Below are positions 1 to 10,838 of a stretch of DNA of 64,000 nt, piece after piece. Location of the stretch: positions 53,633-117,632 of the forward strand of contig JASWJB010000118.1 of NCBI GenBank assembly GCA_032433595.1. Direction: 5' to 3'. The translations under genes were made by a program, and so were the position numbers. The DNA comes from Conoideocrella luteorostrata (taxonomy: Eukaryota; Ascomycota; Sordariomycetes; Hypocreales; Clavicipitaceae). Each line of letters opens with the position of its first letter. The first letter of the stretch is position 1. A model generated the notes under the pieces. It was not told where the DNA came from. It saw only the letters and a program-made list of their open reading frames with translations, and made no database searches.

Positions 1-2814
1 GTCAGGAAATTATGAGCCGTCCAGCTCGACGAGTCCGATTCACCTCAGGTTCGGACTCTGGCGGATGAATTATAACACTGCAGCTATTGTGCTTTGCAAG
101 CTAAACGACTATGCGTCCATGGTTTTCTCGAAATCTGCTTAGATGCCGTTGCGGGGGTAGATAGTGCAAGCACACTAGCTTTATGTCCACTTATCAGCTC
201 TGCTCTAGGGTTCAAGTTCAATCCACTGTCTACTCTAAATGCAAAAACAGCAGCTCCAAAGTTGCATCATAGAGTTGTCAGTTCTCAATAATAATCCCGC
301 TTAAACCCCGGCTAAGGTCAGATAGCCGCCAAGGTGTTTTCATCAATAACCATCATTCACGCTTCCTGTCTCTCCTCTTGAGGACGGCAAATGGTCAAGA
401 TTGATTCCATACATGCTCGAGCAACCAATTGTTCGAGCCTAGTCTGATGTAATACAAGGCCGACTGGAGCTTGGAACCTGTACAAACCAATTGAGACAGG
501 AATATTGCCGTAGAGCTCATCTCGGCGGGCAAGAAAACATTCACTTATGGCGGCCACCCCAGAATAGTTGTGGCGATCTTACATGCAATTTGCTGTCTTT
601 GCTGTTGCCGCCCGACATTCCAGCATGGCGGCATTTTGCAATATTTTGGTATCATAGTGAACTGCCCATGTTCCATGCTCGGTCGTTTGAGGCAATGCCA
701 TCTGACTGTGCTGCAACACGAACACTCGATCTTGTGACAATACAAAGTGGCGAAAAGAGGGAGCCAGAGACAGAGCTAAGAAATGGAGGTGAGAGTTATT
801 GTACGGTTGCGAGGCGTCTCTGGGCCGACAATGTATGTAATTGTGTGCATGAAAGTCGCCCTTGATTGAGCTGACGATCGAATACGGAGTAGACATTGCT
901 ATATCGCCTCCCTCGGCAACCACCACCTCACCCTGCACGGAGATATAGAGTAAAGTTGTCTTGCTTGACCCTTTGTCTGATGTGCCTGATGCGCAAGCAC
1001 ACGCACCCTTACGCTATCGATACATGAAATGAACAGGAAACCAGATGAATTGGACACACATATCCGCGACGCTGGCAGCGGATGAGGTAATTTTCCCAGC
1101 AGTACTCCGTATTTGACAATGCACGTTCCAGAGGCGGTGGGTCGAGCTGAGCGTGTGCCAGGGCTCGGCGAACATCAAGCGAAATCTGGCCCACCGAGGA
1201 TGAACGCCAAGGGACCAGCGCTTGCAGGGGCAGGACAGGAGAAGCCACCAGGGGTACGGAGTAGTCACAACAGTCTGGAATTTGTCGGTGATGGTTTGTC
1301 CCCGTCGATATTCCCACAGTGAACTGATTACGGAAGCTTACGGAATAGATACCACGGAGTACCAACCAGTTAGTTGGTAGATTTCTCCAAGTGGAAAAGA
1401 AACTGTGCGGTCCAACGCCGAGGCAGATGGCAGACGGCAGACAGCAAGCAGCCTAAAAGGGTTCATGGGATTCCATTTCCATTTTCCATCTTCATTAACC
1501 GGACCTCAAAAGGTTGGCGCGGCGCCAGACGACAGAGCTAGTGCCCTTGAGGTGCTGTTTTGCACATCGCCATGGGTGGGCATGCAGCCAGCGCGGTGAT
1601 GGACGCGCCCTGTAATTCAACAACTCAGCAGCGACTGTTCATCACAGATGATCCTCGGAAACCAAGAGCGTTCGATCCATTCGTCTCAACACGAGGCTGT
1701 CTTGACAATGTGACGGACCCCACAACCCAATCTACCCAACCTGGACAGTCGAATCCTTGCGCCCGGGTTCTGTTTTCCTCGCGTGGTTGGACAGACTCGC
1801 AGTCCCTTTTGTTTCTTTGTCGGCGGCGCACAGGCAGCTGTCAAATTCGGAAAATAAAGACATTGCCACTATATAGTTGAGACTGCTCCGGCAATTGCCT
1901 ACCGTGCACAGAGTACTTACTCGGCTCGGAGTGAGACAAGCCGTGGCAGTCGCCGTCTGCCAGGGCTCACCATCAATCGGCTCGCCATCAGATGCTCTGT
2001 ACGGAGTACGGTATGTAGTCTTACAGAGTACTCCGTAAGTTACGGAGCAACTAGCTACAGACGACCAAGAAAAGACAAGATAGAGCTCAGCCATGCGTCC
2101 CTGACTAGTCAGCTTCAGCTACTCCGTAGTTAGCAGTACGCACGCAGTACGGAGTAGTAGCCTTCTCAACTCTGGATGAATCCACCCTTTTTTGTCTTGG
2201 CGACCGCCGCACAACGATAGCACCGCTTCCTTTTTCTGCTCAAGCCTCTCGGTGGGTTTGATTAATGCCCACTGTTAAAATCCCCTGAAATGGCCATGGG
2301 GACGTCGAGGCCCGTTTGTTCAGTTGTTCGGCCGGCACTATAGCCAGTACAGCGTAGTGTAGCTAATATACCGCCAACATTGGAGCCCGCATACTACGTC
2401 AAGCGTCCCAAATGACTTCAAGGGATCGTGGAGAGCCGAGAGAGAGGACCCGCTCCATGGGTATCCTACCACGCTGGCGCCGACGCCGTACCCAGAAGCA
2501 GGGCCAGGGTGCATGGATGCTCCGGCGGCATATCCTCCCCAGTTGAATTGGCATGCCGAGTCTCATCAAAAAATGGATATCTCGTCGCTCTTCATCTGGA
2601 ACAGGGGGGGTGGGCAGTTAGTAAAGGTGGCTGATTATTCTGGGTTTCCATAGTGGGCAGCGGGGGGAGCACATTGAATCGGTAGCTGGAACTTGTTTTC
2701 CAATATCAAACGCCATTGCATACCTGTGCTACCACCCCCTTACCCAAACCCCGGTTTCTGTATTCTTCTTTGATTTGCTTCATATGGGAAACGTTTCTTT
2801 CTTGATTTTCTTGT
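1..2814. other. Gene-free left flank with motif copies
   Basis: I find no convincing gene here on either strand. The open frames are short, overlap on both strands and lack a recognisable domain or a consistent exon-intron structure. The stretch carries several exact copies of the 9-mer TACGGAGTA/TACTCCGTA (883, 1103, 2000, 2029, 2120, 2148), two of which form a hairpin at 2119-2157. Its right end, from about 2.8 kb, is probably the promoter and leader of the F-box gene that starts at 3020. Confidence 0.6.
2119..2157. repeat. Inverted repeat built from the TACTCCGTA motif
   Basis: CTACTCCGTA at 2119-2128 and TACGGAGTAG at 2148-2157 are perfect inverted 10-bp arms around a 19-nt spacer. Two further copies lie about 100 bp to the left (2000 and 2029, in opposite orientations). 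The cluster lies in noncoding DNA. Its function is unknown. Confidence 0.75.
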
Positions 2815-3019
2815 TTGCCGAGAACAATCAAGCTCTCTTCAACATCACCATCAGCACAACCAAACAGGGCCACCGCCATCATCGGCTGGACAAGAGCTCC
2901 TTCGTTATATAACAAAACAAAAACCGGACCGGCTGAGGAGACAACATACATCAAGCTCGACAGCTATTATGACAGCTACTTAAGCACTCTGTCCAACGCA
3001 TTTCGCAAACTTCGAGACA

Positions 3020-5336
3020 ATGAGTCCAACCATGACGATGCGGCCAATGCACCCCGCCGCTTTCGAAAAAATGCCCGACCTGTACTCTATCCCCGAAGAT
3101 GGCATCGACGAAAGAAAGCCTCGATCCCCTGCACGGCCTTCAACCGCCGGCGCAGACACTTCGGCATATCCCATGTATCCCGGCCTTCAAACACCAAACA
3201 TGGACCGCACGCGATCTAGCGATTCGCTTCCTTACACATTGAACAGACCCAGAAAGCTGTCTGGAACTACCACTTCACCTGAATACTCCCTGGCAGGCAG
3301 TCGAGCTCAAGGACCCGTAGGTCGACGCACAAGAGGTCTCTCTCAGGGCAACGGACTCAGCTACGACCAGGTTGATCCTAGTGCCTGGAAGCCCAGTTAT
3401 ATGCCAGCACAAACACCATCCCTACTGAAGAAGCAAAAAAGTAAAACGATGCTGGGCGACATATGTGCCTCATTACCCGGCGAAGTGCTGGAGGTGATTC
3501 TCGAGATGTTGAAGCAATTGCATCTGGAACGAGGGAGCGAGAGCTGTGCAACGTGCTGGTTGCGAGATGTTTGCAATGTAGCTGTTTGTTCGCGCAAGTG
3601 GTCCAAGGCAGCCCGGCTGGCATTGTAAGTCAACATCTCTTTCTTTCTTGCTTCCTCTTTCTTTCTTCTTTCTTCCTTCTTCTTCCTCTTCCCCTTCTTC
3701 CTCCCCACAGCAGAAGATATAGATTGCTAACAAAATAATTAGATATCAGGATATTCAATTGATAGGACCAGACTCGGCGACGCACAAGAAAAAATTCAAG
3801 ATGACTCAGGGCTGCCGCATGACCCTCTTGCGACGGACTCTTCGAGCAAATGCAGAGATTGCATCCATTGTTCGATCGCTCAAGGTCCCGGCCCCGGAAG
3901 TTGTCTCAGGCGTGTCAAATGCCAAGGGGTCAGCGGCCTTGGAACAGTATGAGAACCAGGTTGCCGCGCTGGTAATGGCTTGTCCCAACCTCGAGCGGCT
4001 ATCAGGGCCCACATTCACATACAGTCATTCATTTAAGAGACTATTCCACGCCTTGTCGACGAGAAACAAGTTAAGGGATATGAATTGGCTCATTGAACCA
4101 TGCGACAGCGTGGTGCCGCCGCCGCCGCCGCAAATCACATCGGGCTCGTCGAAAGACTGTGCCTTGCTAAACAATGCTGCTGAACTGCAGGCTCACCAGG
4201 AGATTGCCTTCTTGGAGCAACACAGAGGATGGACAAAATTGACCACCTTATCCGTACAGTGCCTAACAGACGCCACTCTTGCCCCCGAGACACTGCTGGC
4301 GAGAACGTTGACAGTTCTCCCGTCCCTGCAGCACCTTCACCTACACAATCTCCCGGCGAACGCTTTCAACGACTCAAATCTCCTCTCTCTGCCTGCACTG
4401 CGCAGCCTAACGCTGTCAAACATGCGTGGCATCTCATCAAATGGCCTGTCGTCTTTTGCAACTCGGGCAAACAGCCGACCTCTTCGGAAACTCGTCCTCC
4501 GCCATACACCGCTGACTTCACTGCCCGCTCTGGCGCGCATCTTTTCCAACCTGCGATCCCTTTCGAATTTTTCCCTGATACAGTCATTTCCGCCTCTGAT
4601 GCCCGAGTCAAACTCGTTCATCCTGTGGATGATGCCCTACCTAGCGTCGGCCAGCATCAACAAGCTACACTGGGACATCACCAGCCACCCCGACAGCACC
4701 AATGCCGCCGATGACATTCTCGCACGGAGCATCGAAGCCGGGGGTTTCCCGAGCCTCAAAACCCTCCGAGCGCCCAATGACCCGGAAGGCGTGTTCCAAC
4801 AGCTATGCCGCCCGGTCGAGAGAATCGACCTCCCCAGCGATCGGTTCCGAAGCACCTCTATTTCGGTTTCGGAACTCGGAAGCGTGCCTTCGTCTCCCAC
4901 CAAACATCTAGCCAAATCGCCCACAACGAGCTCCCTCCCGTCCATTCTGTCCGCCATCTCGCACACCAACCTGGTCGTCGCACGCCTGGCAGCGCAAGTA
5001 CGTCTAGACCGGGCGCGAGAGTCCTCAGACCTCTTCCAAGTGAATGTCACCGATGAAGAAGGCGCGTTGGTCGAAACTTTTGGTCTGGCTGGGTATCTCG
5101 GCACCGTGGGCAGCGACATCAATTATCATCTTCTGCCCGATGAGGGATCGACAGACGAGCAGGGCGGCCTTGTGGATGTACCCGATTTATACGGCGATTC
5201 CGGCGAGTCTCTAACCACCAGCAGGCATGGCTGCAGCGGAAGTTGGAACTGGAGAGAGGGAGTCGTAGCTGACAAGAGAGAAAAAGAGAGGTGGTGGCAC
5301 ACTGAGAGGGGACGATGGAGAAGAGTCGAGCTTTAA
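3020..5336 (+). CDS. F-box protein, probable SCF substrate receptor
   Basis: Two exons, 3020-3624 and 3743-5336, give a protein of 732 residues. The intron starts GTAAGT, has a GCTAAC branch site and splices in frame so that ..ARLAL continues as YQDIQL. Residues about 150-208 form an F-box (LPGEVLEVILEML, then a Cys-rich loop and CSRKWSKAARLALYQDI). The rest has Leu-rich segments (LTTLSVQCL, LQHLHLHNLP, LRSLTLSNM) that resemble degenerate leucine-rich repeats. F-box proteins link substrates to the Skp1-Cullin ubiquitin ligase. The target here cannot be told. The first 140 residues are Ser/Pro-rich and probably disordered. The start at 3020 is the first Met in the frame and sits in the context GACAATGAG. 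The domain call is firm, the LRR call weaker. Confidence 0.9.
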
Positions 5337-5541
5337 TGTTGTCTTTTTTTATTGTTTTTATTGTTTTTATATTATTTTCCCGTTTAAATTTTCTTTTTTC
5401 GTGGTTATTCGACTCGGACCAACTGCACCATAGGCTTCTCATTCACATCCATACGACCCGTGCGACGACAACGCGGTAGCATCTTACCCGAACCATTATT
5501 AGTTTTGCTTTTCTTTGGGTTACTATTTTCTTTGTTATTAT

Positions 5542-5542
5542 T

Positions 5543-5574
<32 letters not shown>

Positions 5575-5575
5575 T
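5542..5575. repeat. (CAT)n microsatellite
   Basis: About eleven CAT/ATC units in tandem, about 200 bp past the stop codon of the F-box gene. They may lie in its 3' untranslated region. Confidence 0.85.
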
Positions 5576-6532
5576 TGGATCCTTTCATGACTTTTGATAT
5601 CCTTGTTGTAATGGAGGTGAAGAGGAAATTTTGTCGGGGAGATGCGGACCACCGCCAATGCAGATGCGGATTGTATTGAATTCTTTTGCTTTAAACTACC
5701 GGTTCTGGGGTGTTGGGGGTGGTCTCCCAAGGGGATAGGAAAAGTAGATTGCTATTGCACACTTTATTAACATGACGGCCCGTACTCTGATCGCTTTGTG
5801 ACGCTACTTCTCAGCACGCCCACATTCATCATCGTGTTCCGAGCCTGGATGTAGTCTAGTTACCTCTACTCCCTTTGGCGCGCATAACACATTAACGTAA
5901 AAGAAGGGAAGGGGACGTTACGCTGTCCAGCCGTTGCACCGCAGGACGCTTCTACTTCTACGCGGTATAACTAGTAACTAACATCCAACCCGGTGCCAAC
6001 CCTAGCACAGAGTACGGAGTATAGTCGGAGGTTATACGTTTTTGCATGCCTTCGGGTAGTTACCGTCAACGCCACCGTCAAGGTTCAACTTGGAGCCTGG
6101 CACCAGCAGCCATGCAAAAAGTTATTGTTGCCACAAACATACTCCGTACTATAGGTGTATATGGGCCCGCCTTCTCCTCTCCCCTTAACAGATAGTTACG
6201 TCCAACTCGAAGCTTCCGACCTTCATCGTTGACAACATGATGAGGGCCCAGAAAATCACAGCGTTCAGCATGGCAGAATCTGTAAATGAGGATAACATAC
6301 TCCGTACTCCCTACCCCGTCCTCCCTCCCTATCGTGAGGCCCACTCGTTGCTCCAGACAGAAAGCCAAAGACGTAACTAGTCAGCAAGTCAACAACCCCA
6401 GCTGGCTCGCGCAATAACGCAATAAAGCAATAAAAGAACACTTTACGGATCGGCCAAGCCACGCAGGTGCATGTTATGTTCGATCCTCAGCCAACTTGGC
6501 ATCCTCCACGTCCGATGCCCGAACTGCCAAGT

Positions 6533-6556
6533 TCTCCCCTCCCCTCCCCTCCCCCT
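6533..6556. repeat. C-tract of CCCCT units (G4/i-motif type)
   Basis: Four or more runs of four or five C separated by single T. The minus strand therefore has the classical four-run pattern of a G-quadruplex and the plus strand that of an i-motif. No gene start is called within 800 bp. Confidence 0.7.
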
Positions 6557-7204
6557 TCGCACATCTACTACGGAGCGCTTCTACTACGCAGCACCACCTC
6601 CCGCCCATGTGGCACTCTATGCCTGTGAACAATCCGGCCCAGTCGTCGCCGGAAACTTCACGCTTGAGGGGGCCGCCAACCAAGGTCAAGTGGCTGGCTC
6701 AGCTCAACCCCGCGCACACGCACTCCCCCCCCCCCCTATCCCGCAGCATCTCACTAGTTGGTTAGCTACGGCATCATCGAAAAGAACAGGCGGGCGGTTC
6801 TTGTAAATTCTGTCCCTTTGTTGGACGGTGATTCGGTCATTTTTCGTGACGTTATCTTGGGGGGCTGGCGTGTGTACACACACACACACACATACATGGA
6901 TGTTCACGATTGATGAGCTTAGGGAGGCTCTCTCATGTTCTGCGACTGTCTTGTGCGGGATGCGCTGGAGCCGTAGTAATACGATGTACGAGGCACAGCA
7001 CAGAGTGACGTCCACGCACATCATCGTGACTTACATCCTGGCCGTGGAGATGCTGCACCGTAATGCGTATAATGCATTCTGTACGGAGTATAAAGAGTGC
7101 CTGCCTACCGTGCATGATCTGATGCGCTCACACGCACACACGAACAAAACGAACAATATACACGATAGAGTCCACCACACTCCCGAATAAGTATAAACGA
7201 TAAA

Positions 7205-7345
7205 TTTCCCAACTTACACACACAAACACACGCCCACGCAAATTCACACATACATATACACATACACATACACATACATATACACATATTACACACATAC
7301 ACACATACACATACACATACACATACAAATACAAATACAAATACT
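7205..7345. repeat. CACATA/CAAATA microsatellite
   Basis: Imperfect purine-pyrimidine tract of CACA, CATA and CAAATA units. It ends about 35 bp before the ATG of the VOC gene at 7379, so it forms that gene's proximal promoter or leader. Confidence 0.85.
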
Positions 7346-7378
7346 CAACCCATTCATCCCGGCCCAGCCCAACTCGAC

Positions 7379-7843
7379 ATGCTCGAAATCGGCTCCATAG
7401 TCTGGGGCGTCCGCTCCGCCGACAACTTCCCGCTCCTCATCCAGTTCTGGTGCGCCGCGCTCGACTACAAGCCCGCCCGAGCGCCCGACACAGACTGGGC
7501 GATTCTGGTCCCGAAAGCCAGCGCGGAAGCAAGAGCTGGAGCTGGAGCAGGAAAAGGCGCAGGAGCAGGGGAAACGACAGCCACCGACAGCGGCCCCAGC
7601 CCAATCCCAAGCCCCAGCCCCAGCCGCGGCCACGGCCAGCAAATGGCCCTCTCGGTGGTGACCTCCACGAACGCCAAGCGCCAGCGCCATCATCTGGACC
7701 TGTATGCCTCGGATCAGAAGGCCGAAATTGAGCGCCTGGTCGGGCTGGGGGCGAGCCTGGCGGAGAGGGAGTATCCCGATGATGCGGACTATGTGGTTTT
7801 GGAGGACCCCGATGGGAATGCGTTCTGTGTGATTCAGAAATAG
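7379..7843 (+). CDS. Glyoxalase-like (VOC fold) protein
   Basis: Single-exon frame of 154 codons. The N-terminus (EIGSIVWGVRSADNFPLLIQFW..ALDYKP) and the C-terminus (HHLDLYASDQ.. then YVVLEDPDGNAFCVIQK) are the two halves of a glyoxalase/bleomycin-resistance/dioxygenase (VOC) module, of the type I remember as Glyoxalase_6. The HHLDL histidine and the DPDGNAFCVI end are the most conserved parts. VOC proteins often bind a metal, but the substrate cannot be predicted here. Residues about 44-85 are an odd insert of Ala/Gly repeats followed by Pro/Ser repeats, with strong GC bias, not expected in a compact VOC domain. The start at 7379 is the only Met before the conserved segment. Confidence 0.85.
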   Translation: MLEIGSIVWGVRSADNFPLLIQFWCAALDYKPARAPDTDWAILVPKASAEARAGAGAGKGAGAGETTATDSGPSPIPSPSPSRGHGQQMALSVVTSTNAKRQRHHLDLYASDQKAEIERLVGLGASLAEREYPDDADYVVLEDPDGNAFCVIQK

Positions 7844-8353
7844 GGCCGTGTGGAATGGACGGATGGACGGATGGACGGGTGAGAGGCTTCCCGAGCGGGA
7901 CGTTTTTAAGCATATCTATGGTTTTGGTTGGGCCGCTGCTGCATTTCTCAGGGGAGATGCTGCTGGGTTCCATGTTGCGCCTTTCTATTCATTCATGCTA
8001 CCCTCCCCCCCCCGCCCTTCTCTCCCAAATATAAATACAGAGTAAGGCATGGTGGAATGAGAAAAAAGAAAGCACTTGTTTGCTTCAATGTATCATTAGA
8101 CTACATCATGTCGTTCGTTAATGCGTGCTGTGAGTGAATCATGAATCACAAACTCGTGGTAAAATACGCCCATCTTGCCCACCCTCGTCCTCAACCGAGA
8201 CATCAACTCCGCAACATCTATCAACACCAACGCCAAAGCACCATACGGAGTACTCCGTACTTGTGACCCATCTCCCACTTCTCATCTCCCATCTCTCAGC
8301 ATTTCGTCTCTCGTCTCTCGTCTCCCCCCTCCCCCGATCTGCTAGCTAGTTAG
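7844..8353. other. Short intergenic region with a motif palindrome
   Basis: No gene seen. It holds a GGATGGAC tandem near 7855, a C-run near 8004, and the 16-bp perfect palindrome TACGGAGTACTCCGTA at 8244-8259. Confidence 0.6.
8244..8259. repeat. 16-bp perfect palindrome of the dispersed motif
   Basis: TACGGAGTACTCCGTA, two overlapping copies of the 9-mer in opposite orientation sharing the central TA. It lies between the tails of the VOC gene (+) and the small Cys-rich gene (-). Confidence 0.85.
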
Positions 8354-8650
8354 TTACACCCCATCCAAGTCCGCCCTCTTCAACGGCTTCTTCCCGCTCA
8401 GCCAAAAGCAATCCTCATATTCCTGCAGATGGCTCTTCTTGCAATCCGAACACATATCCCACAGCCGCACCTCATTCCTCGTCAGCCTGATCGGGTGCTT
8501 CTCCCTGCTCAGCAGCTCCCTCAGGTTCGAGCACGCCCCGTGCTTCTCGAGCAGCTGCTTCCCCGTGTCGCACGGCTCGACGGGCATGCTTCGCGGGAAC
8601 GTGGTGTGGCAGATGCGGCAGGTATGCACGCGCACTTCCTGCGTGCACAT
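8354..8650 (-). CDS. Small Cys-rich protein, function unknown
   Basis: 98-codon single-exon frame. It has two CxxC pairs (CRIC near residue 11 and CSDC near residue 67) plus Cys at CDTGKQ, GACSNL and EDCFW. This suggests a small zinc-binding or redox-stabilised fold, with the CRIC and CSDC pairs as likely ligands. There is no signal peptide, so it is probably intracellular. I recall similar short proteins of unknown role in other ascomycetes but cannot name a family. The next frame on this strand is far away and simple repeats begin 20 bp upstream of the start codon. A longer model with an upstream exon is possible. I am moderately sure it is a real gene. Confidence 0.6.
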   Translation of the reverse strand: MCTQEVRVHTCRICHTTFPRSMPVEPCDTGKQLLEKHGACSNLRELLSREKHPIRLTRNEVRLWDMCSDCKKSHLQEYEDCFWLSGKKPLKRADLDGV

Positions 8651-8773
8651 GGCTATTTTTTGGGAGGTTTTTTTTTTTTTTTTTTCTCTGGCGGTTCTTG
8701 TTTATTTGGTTTTGTCGACGATGCAAACTGCCTCTTCCTCCCCCTCCCCCGGGACCACCGCACCGAATAAGGT

Positions 8774-8776
8774 CTG

Positions 8777-8809
<33 letters not shown>

Positions 8810-8810
8810 A
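8774..8810. repeat. (CTGG)n tandem array
   Basis: About nine CTGG units with one GA interruption, upstream of the small Cys-rich gene on the minus strand. Confidence 0.85.
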
Positions 8811-8829
8811 AGAGAGACGTCAGGTCAGA

Positions 8830-9000
8830 GTCGTCCGTAGAGTCGCGTAGAGTCGCGTAGAGTAGAGTAGAGCAGAGCAGGGCAGAGTAGAGTCGGGCAG
8901 AGCGGGGTTGGTGGTAGAATAGAGTAGAGAATACGTAGATGCGTAGATAGACAGACAGATAGACAGACAGACAGACAGGCAGGCAGGCAGGTAGGTAGGC
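8830..9000. repeat. Mixed short tandem arrays (AGAGT, AGACAG, GGCA)
   Basis: Consecutive blocks of GTAGAGTCGC, AGAGTAG/AGCAG, AGACAGAT/AGACAG and GGCAGGCA/GGTAGG units that grade into one another. This looks like stepwise slippage expansion. Both strands stay open by chance across it, giving spurious long frames. Confidence 0.8.
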
Positions 9001-9358
9001 CGGTGTGATTGATACGCAGAATAAGGCAAGCCGTTGAGATTTGATCGACCCCCAGACAAGCACGTATATGTAGATGATCGGAAACCCCGAACTCGCTGTG
9101 TGTTCATTCTCCTAGAATGGACGAGAAGGAGGGGGCGGCGGCGAACACGCATGCATTACATGTGTGTACATCTTGTCCGTTTTCTCTGCCCATTCACGTC
9201 AATCAGCCATCGTGTCAAACTCAGAGAAAACAGCTCGTGAACAGAACAAGCCCGACAGCTTTCTGTCGTTCCGTGGCCAGCCCCGAAGTTCGTCACATAT
9301 GTAGCACGATTCACTGCCATGGCCACGTCTCACGTACGGCAGAACAGAATTGTCTGTT

Positions 9359-9362
<4 letters not shown>

Positions 9363-9414
<52 letters not shown>
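9363..9414. repeat. (TC)n microsatellite
   Basis: About 26 uninterrupted TC dinucleotides, followed by CA-rich DNA with CGTACGTACATAC units. It is a polypyrimidine/polypurine mirror tract and could adopt triplex (H-DNA) structure. Confidence 0.9.
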
Positions 9415-9417
<3 letters not shown>

Positions 9418-10747
9418 CACACGTACGTACATACCACACACATCCTCCGTACATACATCTTCCGTACACACACAAGCGCACACGCACACGCACCTGCGCA
9501 CACACATACACATACTAGTACACGCCCCCCTCATACTGTGATACACCAGGGTCTCACCCCACATTATACGCCGCATCACATCGTGGGCTCCGTCACACAG
9601 CTCAGTTAGTTTCCTCTTGTCCCTTGCGACCCTGCACTGGGAGCCCACTGGCTGCCCATACATAGAATCAATGCCTGTGTATTAGAAGCATGCGGTCCCG
9701 TGGCTCACCTTCACTTGGGAAAAGAGAGATGGCTGCCTGCAGGAAGAGGCGGGGGCAGGGCAACGGTGTCTGTCCTGCCTGGTCACAGTCCCGGTCGGTC
9801 CTGGTCAAGCATGACCAAGCTAGTCCTGTGTTTGTTTGTTTCTGTGTTACCCAAACGGTCTCTACGCTCCCCCGCATGCATATTGAGAGTTTTCACGAAC
9901 CGTAAAGATGCTGCTCTCCAAGTACCCGCTCACGCCTCTGCGTCCCTCTCCGTCACCCTGCATGTATTAGTACTTTTAGCTGCTGATATGCCGTCTGCCA
10001 TGCACGCCGTGATGCCTGCCACATAAAATGCTCAAGTATACGGAGCAAGAAAGTTGCTTTGTGTTATGCGAGACCTGGCTCATAGCATCAAGACTAGTAG
10101 CAGGCATGTTTGCTATCTAGCCGTGCTAGACGCGCAACGTTCACCACGGAGATGCAAAGAAAAAAAACACCCCCGGGCTGCGCAGGAACCATGGAATGGT
10201 GCTCAATTTATATCATCTCTCCTGGATCTAGTGATCGCCAGATAACTCCATACCCCACGGTGGCATTCAATGTATTTCATGAGCGGCAGAAAATGTAGTT
10301 GTTCTTGGCCCTTCCGCATTGGACTGTGCTGTGGGGGGGGGTTGCTTTGGATCCGCAGATCCCATGAAACCTAACGGTCGGACTGCAAATAGCATGTATT
10401 TATATGTATATAATCATTATTTGATACAAATGTTCTTGGATTGACGTGATGCCGGCGACGACAATCGCTCTTTGCACCATATCTTCTATGTTCTCATGAC
10501 TAGGGTTTGTTGATGCAGCAAGTAATATTATGTACAATATGTTGTGACTCCGTCGCCTAATGCAGGTATATATATCCCAAAGCAAACAAAACACATGGCA
10601 AAGTAAAATTAGTCCAAGACGAGCTATATAAACTGGGGCGTCAAGACCGGAATTGAGAAACTGCCGACCCGTCGTCAAGCCTATCCACCGTGCCGTGTAC
10701 ACAAGGAAGACCTGTGGGTAGTGTAGTTAGTTGCACCTCTCCGGACT

Positions 10748-10838
10748 TTGAATTTTATTTTATTTTATTTTATTTTGAAATTTTGAAATTTTCCTTTTTT
10801 TTTTTTTTTGTTTTTTTCGGGGGGGGGTTTTTTTTTAA
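10748..10838. repeat. TTTTA array and T/G homopolymer block at a gene end
   Basis: Four or five TTTTA units, a GAAATTTT duplication, a T-run broken by a G, then nine or more G and a second T-run. It touches the stop codon of the DUF8004-type gene at 10835, so on the minus strand it is A-rich and C-rich 3' sequence. Confidence 0.8.

Larger units (their letters stand above)
5337..7378. other. Intergenic: simple repeats, no gene seen
   Basis: Between the F-box gene and the VOC gene I see no supported gene. It holds a CAT trinucleotide run (about 5542-5575), a C-rich tract at about 6533-6556, a short CA run near 6875, motif copies at 6013 and 7082, and a CACATA-type microsatellite just upstream of the next gene. 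Confidence 0.55.
8651..10834. other. Intergenic, dense in simple repeats
   Basis: No gene is supported. Every open frame here overlaps tandem repeats. In order: T-run at 8668-8685, CTGG array at 8774-8810, AGAGT/AGACAG/GGCA arrays at about 8830-9000, a long TC array at 9363-9414, CA-rich DNA to about 9510, then ordinary sequence, and finally an A/T-rich and G-rich homopolymer zone (about 10748-10838) that abuts the stop codon of the DUF8004-type gene. Confidence 0.6.

Noticed and set aside
9199..9663. Long open frames over the TC/GA repeat on both strands
   Set aside because: They exist because dinucleotide repeats contain no stop codons; no biased codon use or domain.
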